A stretch of 64,000 nt of DNA from Rhizobium leucaenae USDA 9039 (GTDB lineage Bacteria > Pseudomonadota > Alphaproteobacteria > Rhizobiales > Rhizobiaceae), in NCBI RefSeq assembly GCF_000426285.1, contig NZ_AUFB01000022.1, positions 23,067 through 87,066 on the forward strand. The letters are read 5' to 3'. This document shows, one piece after another, positions 53,728-61,600 of the stretch; the first letter of the stretch is position 1, and every line of letters starts with the position of its first letter. The notes beneath the pieces are model-generated. The model made no database searches, had not been told where the DNA came from, and was given only the letters and a program-made list of their open reading frames with translations. A program made the position numbers and the translations under genes.

Positions 53728-54840
53728 ATGTGGTGGTCGAGGCTGAAGGCCCTCATCATAAAAGAGCTGCTGGCTGTGATGCGCGATCCGAAGAGCCGTT
53801 TGATCCTGATCGGGCCGCCGATCGTGCAGCTTCTTGTCTTCTCCTATGCGGCAACCCTGGAGGTGCGCAACGTCGATATTGCGCTGCTGAACCGCGACAG
53901 CGGCCATTGGGCACAGGAACTCGTCCAGCGCATCGACGGCTCACCGACTTTCCGCAGCATCTCGTCGCTGCAAAACCTGACCGAACTGCAGGAAGCGGTC
54001 GATCGCCAGCGTGTCACCGCCGCCCTAGTCGTCGGTCCGGATTTCTCGCGCAATATCGAGGCGGGCAGGCCAGCCGACCTGCAGATCATTCTCGATGGCC
54101 GCCGCTCGAACGCATCGCAGATCGTCGCCGGCTATCTCAACCAGATCGTGGCGACCCTTGCCGCCGAAACGCCGGCAGGAGAACACGCGGCGGCACGATC
54201 CGTAGCCGTCGTGCCGCGCAACTGGTTCAATCCCAACCTGATCTTTCAATGGTTCATGGTGCCGAACCTGATCGCCAGCATTGCGTTGCTCATCGGCCTC
54301 ATCGTCACCGCTCTCTCCATTGCACGCGAGCGGGAGCTTGGCACCTTTGACCAGCTAATGGTGTCGCCCTTGCGCACCCACGAGATCCTGATCGGCAAGT
54401 TCATCCCGCCGATGATGATCGGCCTGTTTCACATGACGATCTATATCCTTGCCGCAATCTTTATCTTCGGCGTGCCGCTGCGAGGCTCGCTGCTTCTGCT
54501 CTATGGCAGTTCGCTCTTTTATCTCGCGTCCGTCGCCGGTCTCGGCCTCTTCATTTCGGCCCTTTCGACAACGCAGCAGCAGGCAATTCTCGGCGCTTTC
54601 CTTTTTCTGGTGCCCGCCATGCTGCTTTCCGGCTTCGCCACGCCAATCGAGAATATGCCCGACTGGCTGCAGCCGCTCACCGTCATCAATCCGCTGCGCT
54701 ATTTTCTGGTGATCGTCAAAGGCGTCTTTCTCAAGGATATTCCGCCTGCCGAGGTGCTCAATCAGACCTGGCCGCTCCTGGTGATCGCGGCGATCACTCT
54801 CAGCGCCGCATCATGGCTGTTTCGGCGGAGGCTTGAGTAG
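53728..54840 (+). CDS. ABC-2 exporter permease (YbhR-like)
   Basis: A 370-residue ABC-2 permease with the same plan as its neighbour: first helix SRLILIGPPIVQLLVFSYAATLEV, a periplasmic domain, and C-terminal helices with ARERELGTFDQLMVSPLRTHEILIGK and MLLSGFATPIENMPDWLQPL. I chose ATG 53,728 (MWWSRLKAL), 1 base after the previous stop; an upstream in-frame ATG would overlap the YbhS-like gene. Last gene of the five-gene unit. Confidence 0.92.
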   Translation: MWWSRLKALIIKELLAVMRDPKSRLILIGPPIVQLLVFSYAATLEVRNVDIALLNRDSGHWAQELVQRIDGSPTFRSISSLQNLTELQEAVDRQRVTAALVVGPDFSRNIEAGRPADLQIILDGRRSNASQIVAGYLNQIVATLAAETPAGEHAAARSVAVVPRNWFNPNLIFQWFMVPNLIASIALLIGLIVTALSIARERELGTFDQLMVSPLRTHEILIGKFIPPMMIGLFHMTIYILAAIFIFGVPLRGSLLLLYGSSLFYLASVAGLGLFISALSTTQQQAILGAFLFLVPAMLLSGFATPIENMPDWLQPLTVINPLRYFLVIVKGVFLKDIPPAEVLNQTWPLLVIAAITLSAASWLFRRRLE

Positions 54841-55204
54841 CCCAGATTACATCGCCGTAAGGCATCTCCTCCGAAGCGAGATCAATTGTCGGTATAAGGC
54901 ATGGCGAAGTGCTGTATAGCGCAATCTACAGAAGTAAATTCCTAAGAAATGTACGTCGAACATTTCACCCCGATAGTTGTAGTCATATTTTTAGGGGCTT
55001 TATTGAACTGGTTTACACAATGTAAACTATGTTACCCATAAAAGTAACACTAGATGGGAACCGTGGTGCGGGCGAATGATTCGTCGCTCAGAAAACTTTC
55101 GGGATGCAGGGTCGATGACACGGACCCTTGCCGACGCAACCTTCCCTTGCTCCTGTTAGCCCTGATGGCAGCAGGATTCCAAAACCAGGGGTGGGGACCT
55201 GCAT
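54841..55204. other. Regulatory region upstream of the chemoreceptor gene
   Basis: A 364-base gap, clearly AT-rich around 54,950-55,060. It contains the two inverted repeats listed separately. No gene is supported. Confidence 0.5.
55011..55048. promoter_or_regulatory. Two adjacent inverted repeats upstream of the chemoreceptor
   Basis: GTTTACA-CAA-TGTAAAC at 55,011-55,027 is a perfect 7-bp dyad. It is followed by GTTAC...GTAAC (55,031-55,048, 5-bp arms, 8-base centre). The pair lies about 160-190 bases upstream of the receptor start, in AT-rich DNA. This fits a repressor or activator site; I cannot name the protein. Confidence 0.55.
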
Positions 55205-57154
55205 ATGGCAAATTGGAAAACATTCGGCATCGTCGCTCGCCTGGCAGCAGGATTTGGCTTTCTGCTCATTCTGATGATCGGTTTGACGCTCTATTCGATC
55301 CGGCAGGTCGAGACGATCGACCGCAACCTTGGTGTCATCAACGACGTCAACAGCGTGAAACAGCGCTATGCAATCAACTATCGAGGCAGTGTTCACGATA
55401 GGGCGATCGCAATCCGCGACGTGACCCTCGTCACATCTGCGGAAGAACGCCAAGCCGTGGAGAAGCTTATCGAGACGCTGGCCTCTACCTATGCAGATAA
55501 TGAAAAGAAGATGGCGGACATGATCGCTTCGCCAGCCGGCGCAACGGCTGAAGAGAAGGCCATCCTCGATGAAATTGCCGGCATTCAGGCCAAGACCAAT
55601 CCGCTCGTCGCCGAAATCATAGCACGACAGGAAAAAGGCGATGGCGAAGGGGCGCGCAAGATCCTTCTGGAACAGGCAAGGCCTCAGTTCGTCGCCTGGC
55701 TGAAGGCGATCAACAAGTTCATCGACTATCAGGAAGCCCTCAACAAATCGATCGGAAACGATGTACGAAGCGCCGCGGGCGGCTTCAATTCGCTGGCTCT
55801 GACGGCACTTGCCATTGCGATTTTCCTCGCAAGCGTGGCGGCTGCATTAACCGCCCGCTCCATCGTCGGACCGCTGGCAAAACTCCAGACCTCGCTCGTA
55901 TCGATGGCGCAAGGCAATATGGAAGGCGATCGCAAGCTGGAAAAACGCGGCGATGAGATCGGCATGCTGGCTCGCGCAGTCGCAGCACTCCGTGACGCGA
56001 TCTCGGCAAAGGCTGAGCGCGACGCGGATTCGGATGCAAGGCGAGCCACTGAAGAACGCAACCGGCTGCAGAGCGAAGCGGCGGAGCGCGAGGCTCTTGC
56101 CGAACAGACCAATGCGGCGGTGAACCAGCTTGCAGACGCCCTTCAGGCCTTGGCGAATGGCGACCTCACGCGCCAGATCACCGGCCCGTTCATTCCCTCG
56201 CTCGACCAATTGCGCGTCGATTTCAACCAAGCCGTCGAGAAGCTGCGGCTGGCGATGCAAAAGGTCGCCGAGAATGCGAGTGCCATTGCATCGGGCGCAC
56301 AGGAAATTCGTTCTGCTTCCGACGACCTTGCGAAAAGGACCGAACAGCAGGCTGCCTCAGTGGAAGAAACCGCCGCAGCGCTGGAAGAGATCACCATAAC
56401 GGTGTCTGGCTCCAGCAACCGCGCCCAGGAAGCCGGTCACCTCGTGCGCAAGACGAAGGAAAGCGCCGAACACTCCGGACGCGTCGTGCGCAGTGCCGTG
56501 GAAGCCATGGACAAAATCGAGGCTTCCGCGACCGAAATCGGCAATATCATCGGCGTCATCGACGAAATCGCCTTCCAGACCAATCTCCTCGCATTGAACG
56601 CGGGCGTCGAGGCCGCACGCGCCGGCGAGGCCGGAAAAGGCTTCGCCGTCGTCGCCCAGGAAGTCCGCGAACTGGCTCAGCGGTCCGCCAAGGCCGCGAA
56701 AGAAATCAAGGATCTGATCAACACTTCCAACAACCATGTCAGAAGCGGCGTATCCCTGGTCGGCGAAACCGGCAAGGCACTGGAAGAAATCGTCACACAG
56801 GTCCAGCAGGTCGATGGTAATGTCGGAGCGATCGTCGAAGCTTCGAAGGAGCAGGCAACCGGCCTCAAGGAAATCAACACCTCCGTGAACACGATGGATC
56901 AGGGCACACAACAGAACGCCGCCATGGTCGAACAGGCCACCGCCGCGGCTCACAACCTGGCATCCGAGGCCGAGGCTCTCTTCCAACTGCTGTCGCAGTT
57001 CAGAATAAGCGCGCAAACGACGTTCGCTCCCACCCGACCCGCAAATGTTTCCGTCGCCAGCGCGGCATCGAGGCCATCGGCGTCGCCCGCGCGGCGGTTG
57101 ACCGCAAAGCTGGCGAGCGCGTTTGGCGGGAATGCGGTGGCGGATGGGAGCTGA
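55205..57154 (+). CDS. Methyl-accepting chemotaxis protein
   Basis: A 649-residue chemoreceptor. Helix 1 is at about residues 12-32 (LAAGFGFLLILMIGLTLYSI), a four-helix-bundle periplasmic sensor (4HB-type) spans about 33-190, helix 2 about 195-217 and a HAMP region about 218-345. The signalling tip is canonical: IDEIAFQTNLLALNAGVEAARAGEAGKGFAVVAQEVRELAQRSA. The C-terminus is Ala/Pro-rich and lacks an obvious NWETF-like CheR-docking pentapeptide. ATG 55,205 follows GGTGGGGA. The ligand is not evident. Confidence 0.94.
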   Translation: MANWKTFGIVARLAAGFGFLLILMIGLTLYSIRQVETIDRNLGVINDVNSVKQRYAINYRGSVHDRAIAIRDVTLVTSAEERQAVEKLIETLASTYADNEKKMADMIASPAGATAEEKAILDEIAGIQAKTNPLVAEIIARQEKGDGEGARKILLEQARPQFVAWLKAINKFIDYQEALNKSIGNDVRSAAGGFNSLALTALAIAIFLASVAAALTARSIVGPLAKLQTSLVSMAQGNMEGDRKLEKRGDEIGMLARAVAALRDAISAKAERDADSDARRATEERNRLQSEAAEREALAEQTNAAVNQLADALQALANGDLTRQITGPFIPSLDQLRVDFNQAVEKLRLAMQKVAENASAIASGAQEIRSASDDLAKRTEQQAASVEETAAALEEITITVSGSSNRAQEAGHLVRKTKESAEHSGRVVRSAVEAMDKIEASATEIGNIIGVIDEIAFQTNLLALNAGVEAARAGEAGKGFAVVAQEVRELAQRSAKAAKEIKDLINTSNNHVRSGVSLVGETGKALEEIVTQVQQVDGNVGAIVEASKEQATGLKEINTSVNTMDQGTQQNAAMVEQATAAAHNLASEAEALFQLLSQFRISAQTTFAPTRPANVSVASAASRPSASPARRLTAKLASAFGGNAVADGS

Positions 57155-57848
57155 AGTGTGAAGGTGTTTGTGGTCGGGGTGGGGATAGTAAGGGTGGAGT
57201 GGTAACGGTTTGGAGCGAGCGTCACTTTTCTGAAATGATCGCGAGGCCCAAGCATGGGCTTCAAGTCGATGCAGAACCACGGCCTGACTAACAACGCCAC
57301 GACGAGCCAAATTTCGTGAACCGTATGGAGATGTAAATCTCAGCAAGAACTTCCTTCATGGCTCACGTTCTGTGCCGGAGGCCTCAGACGCCAGGACGGT
57401 CGGATTGCTGCGGCGTTCCATCGCGGGAATGTAGCTGGCATCAAAAATCTGCTCCGATCCAATCCTAATTGTGCTCTCGGGCTGACATAATTAAATAGAA
57501 AGTCATCGTTACCGCCGGCCTCAAACCAGATGACCCCGCCACGCTGGCTCACGCTGTGCTGGTCTTTCGCATAGTTAATTGTATCGACCGAGTGCGATGG
57601 GCTCGAAGGAGGGCGATGGCCGAACTATGCTCGGCTGCTGCCTTGGCGGGATCATGCCCTCGGGCGCAAGCCCACTCCGCGCGCAGCCCAACGATTGCGG
57701 ATTGATTTCCGCCCAGGTTTGTAAGTGTTAAATTCTCATCTGATCAGGAGCAAGCTGGCGGCCATCACATCACTGAGTGCCAACGGATAGCGATTAACTT
57801 TAGAACGCCCGCTATGCTGCCCGAAAAAAGCGGGAAAGATGCGTGAGA
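57155..57848. other. Intergenic region, no convincing gene
   Basis: About 690 bases between the convergent chemoreceptor gene and the candidate immunity gene. A 70-codon minus-strand frame (57,340-57,552) has no ribosome binding site or domain. The sequence reads like decayed coding DNA, which is common beside polymorphic-toxin tails (remnant toxin/immunity cassettes), but I cannot demonstrate that here. Confidence 0.35.
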
Positions 57849-58667
57849 CTAGGGTTCATCATCAATCAAGAACAAGCCAGGTCTGAAAAGAGATTTCAGA
57901 TGAGCCCGAAGTCTCGAGAAAGCTGGATAGTCGCCAATCACATCGTTTGGATGACTTGTTAATTGGACCAAATAACCACATCCAATCTTAAGGACTGGAA
58001 AGCCCGCAGAAGATATAGCTTGCTGGTTAACTTCCTTGGCATATTCCTCTCCAAACCAAGATGCCCATCCGAGGTTAGTTAGACCAGATACCAGACTGTT
58101 CGTCTCTCCTGCTCGAAATTCGCAATGAAATTCCCCGCTCAAGAATCGGGACCACGCCTGTTGGGAAATTTCTTCCTTATGGTTGTATTCCCTAATGTCT
58201 GTGTTACCTTTTCGCGGACCATCCTCTGCAATAAATGGATGTAGCACAGCGGCAAACGGAGATGCCGCTTCACACCAAGCACGAAACAGCTGAATCCAGT
58301 CAATCTCTCGCCGATATTGTGATTGAAAAAAGATACTCCCCGGGCGCTTCACGCCCTTGGCGCTTGTGCTAGCAAAGGTCACGGCGCCTTGAGACTTGGC
58401 AATCTTATCCCTTTTCCAATGAAAATCTTCTATAACTTCATACTGGGAGCCGCCAGCACGCATTATAGCCTTCGAGGCCCAAAGTTCTCTACAATCTTCA
58501 ATGCCGACAATATTCACCCCATGGCTCTTTGTAACCTCACCGAACGTCGCTATCCTTTCAGGTATTAATTTTCTTTCTGAAAATAGCACCGATAGGATTT
58601 TCTCACCCATCACCCAGGGAATAAGGTCGTTTCTTGTCTGTACTGTGATTAAAAAGTCAGACTTCAT
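57849..58667 (-). CDS. Candidate immunity protein for the adjacent toxin
   Basis: A 272-residue soluble protein. The ATG at 58,667 overlaps the stop codon of the giant exoprotein gene by 4 bases (ATGA), so it is translated with it. This is exactly where the cognate immunity gene lies in contact-dependent-inhibition and other polymorphic-toxin loci. No signal peptide. Visible segments are ERIATFGEVTKSHGVNIVGIEDCRELWASKAIMR, and near the C-terminus GYLVQLTSHPNDVIGDYPAFSRLRAHL. The layout is reminiscent of Imm52-type immunity proteins, but I rest the call on position. The DNA is lower in GC than the upstream repeats, like the toxin tail. Confidence 0.7.
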   Translation of the reverse strand: MKSDFLITVQTRNDLIPWVMGEKILSVLFSERKLIPERIATFGEVTKSHGVNIVGIEDCRELWASKAIMRAGGSQYEVIEDFHWKRDKIAKSQGAVTFASTSAKGVKRPGSIFFQSQYRREIDWIQLFRAWCEAASPFAAVLHPFIAEDGPRKGNTDIREYNHKEEISQQAWSRFLSGEFHCEFRAGETNSLVSGLTNLGWASWFGEEYAKEVNQQAISSAGFPVLKIGCGYLVQLTSHPNDVIGDYPAFSRLRAHLKSLFRPGLFLIDDEP

Positions 58668-61600
58668 TTTTTCAACCACAATGTAAGGCGGTCACTCGCG
58701 GGATTATACACATATACGTTACCGCCGGTACTACGTACGCCATTGATAAGAGGGCCAGAAACACTTTGAGTCCTAGAGCTTACCACCAAGTTCAGCGGCT
58801 GCTCAGTCTCAATAGCAACTTGAATTTGAGCGCGCAACTGATTGGACATCGAGAGATTCTGAACATTCTTAGCTTCGAGAATGCCGCCGACGTTTGCTCC
58901 CCAAAGATCGGGAATCGTCGTCACCTGCGTGCCGTCATGTAATGTGACAGTTATAGGAGTAGTATTCTTGGCGCCGCCAACGTGCCCAAAGGCGTCCAAA
59001 ACCTGCTGCTCAAACTCAGCCCCGTTTTGCCGATTTATTATCACCTGCGCTGTGTTCGTTGGAGCATTAGTGCTGATAGTTGCCGCGTTCTGAGCAGCAG
59101 CAACGTCAGCGTAAATTGCACCATTAGGTCCAGCAATTACAACATTACCGGCGTCATCAATGACCCTGACGAAGCCATTTGGTAAGCCACTAACATCACT
59201 CGCACTGCTCGTTAAGATCGGCCTGTATCCAGCTGGTACAATGACGCTGGTCCCATCGGATGCGAAAATCGTGCGTGTTCCCGCTGCTCCTGCCGCCGCG
59301 CTAGCGGATTGCTCCAATTCGCCAGCAACTTTGGTTGCAGCGCCCACCGAAAGAACGCCTCCGGCCGTGCTCGTGCAGGCCACGGTAACGGTGCAATCCA
59401 GTAGTTCGGTAACGGCATTGGCGCAGGCCGCGCTGTTAGCTGCGCAATACCCGTAAACCTCCGGACCGATGGTTACGCCGGCCGCAACTAGTACGGACAG
59501 AGCAGCCACACCATTTATTACGACCTGGTTTGTAACCAACGCTTTTTGATATTGGGCGGCGATCTGATCAGGGGCGAGATGGCCGGCCGTCACATCGCTA
59601 AGTACGCCAAGCAGCAATGCATCCGGCGTGTTGATCGCGCTTGTACCGAGCACGTGAGCTTCAAGCCCGCTTTCTTCATCAACGGCGTTCTGAAGTTCCT
59701 GACGACCTGAGAGGCAGGCCGCACTCGTGAAGGAGGCCGCACAGGCGCTTACCAAGGCCGCATTGTTCGCATCTGACAACTGACGGTAGTAGGCCGTGCT
59801 GACTTCCAAATTACCCTCGAGCCGGGCTAGGGTCTGGCCGGAGCAGCCATTATTAAGGCCGGCCTTGCAATCGGCAATCTTCTTGAGGAGTTCACCACGT
59901 TCCTTGTTGGCTTCGTCAAGCTGCTCATGCGTCAGATAATTATATTGATATTGCGTGGCAGCATATGCAGCGCCTTCGGCGCCACCGACAGCTCCGCCCA
60001 CAATGGCGCTCAGGCTCTCGCCAAGCAGTGCGGCAAGTTGCTCGCGATCAGCGGCCGACAAACTGCTGTCCTTCAGCATGCCCTTGACAAGGTCCGCAAT
60101 GGCAGGCGTCAGTAACGCCGAGGTAGCGGCGCCAGCCGCACCTTTGATCGCGCCTTCCCAGCCGTTGACCCCGCCGAGGACGCCCGCGCCGATAGTGTGC
60201 AGAAGCACGCGGCCCGATCCGCCCTCCTTCCAGTAGTCCATTCCCGCCTGGTCTCCGCTCAGAGCGGCTTGCTTGTAGAACTCGCTGGCAATATCCCCAA
60301 CAAGCCCTGCCATAGTGACCTGAGCTGCCTGCAGATCGGCCTGCGTTTTGTACTGCTCGCGTAAGATGTTCTGCAGGTCCGGCAGACCGGGCAGTGAGGT
60401 GTTGGTGTTCTCGGTATCCCGGCGGATCGCGCCGATATCCTGCGTCTGGTGGGCCGGATCGGTGATGGTGATGCCGATATTGCCGCCGATCGCCGAGTAA
60501 GCCTTCCCCGAGTTGCTGTCGCCGTCCTTGACAGGCGGGGCGATCGTCAGTCCACTAGTGCCGATCGAGCCCCCATAAGTGCTGGCGTTCCACTTGGAAT
60601 AGGTGTCGATGTCCTGCGTGACCAACGTGCCGGTGGATATGTTGTTGAGGGCCGCAGGAGCTTGACTGGTGATCAAGCCGCCGATCAGCGACGTCTGCTG
60701 TTCAACATTGAGATCTAGGCCGCCGCTGCCGGCGTGGATGCCGGACTGTTCGGATACGACTGCCGCTTTGCCGTCCGCCTTTTGCAACGTGCCGGAAAGG
60801 CTGACGCCGTCAGTGCCGATATAGGCCGAGGCACTCGTCTGATCGGCCTTCGCCTTTGCGGTATCCACCAGGCTCTCAATTGTCAGATTGCGGACATCGG
60901 CCGTCACCGAGTTGCCGGCAACAGTTGCGCCCCTAAGCGCAAGATCGTTTGTGACGATCGTGACGTCGCCGGTGCCGTTGACATGAGTGTTGGTATGGCT
61001 GACGGACGCGGTATCCGAACCGCCCTCGCCATAGGAGCCGTTGACGCCGACATTGGCACTGCATTTGCTCGTCGCCGTGGAGCAGCCGAGATTGACGCCG
61101 ACACCGACACTCCAGGAGCTGTTCGAGCTCGATGAATCCGACGTACCCGTGGCTGCATTAAGATTGATGTCGCCGTTTTCGGCAGACAAGAAGATGTCGC
61201 CCGTCAGCGGATCACCGGGGATAGTGGGCAAGCCGTCCTTGCCGTAGCCAGCCAAGATCTGCGCACCATCGCTGGTGATCGAACCGTTCTCAGCTTCCAT
61301 GGTGATTGAGCGGCCGGCCCGAATATCGGTGACCACCGGTGTCGATGTCGTCGAGGAGGATTCGCTCTGCTGATGGTTGACGCCCGCATTGATACCGATG
61401 TTGAAGGAGAGGCCCTTGCCCTTGGCGAGATCGTCAGAGACGCTCTGCAGGTCCTTGAAGCCCTGATAGAAGCCGAGCGCAGCAATGGCAGTGTTGGTGA
61501 TGGCATTGACACCACCGCTGTCGCTAAGGCGTTCGGCCGAGTTATAGATACTCTGGGCCGCTTTCCCCACCTGACTCGAAACCGTAAGCGTCACGCCGGC

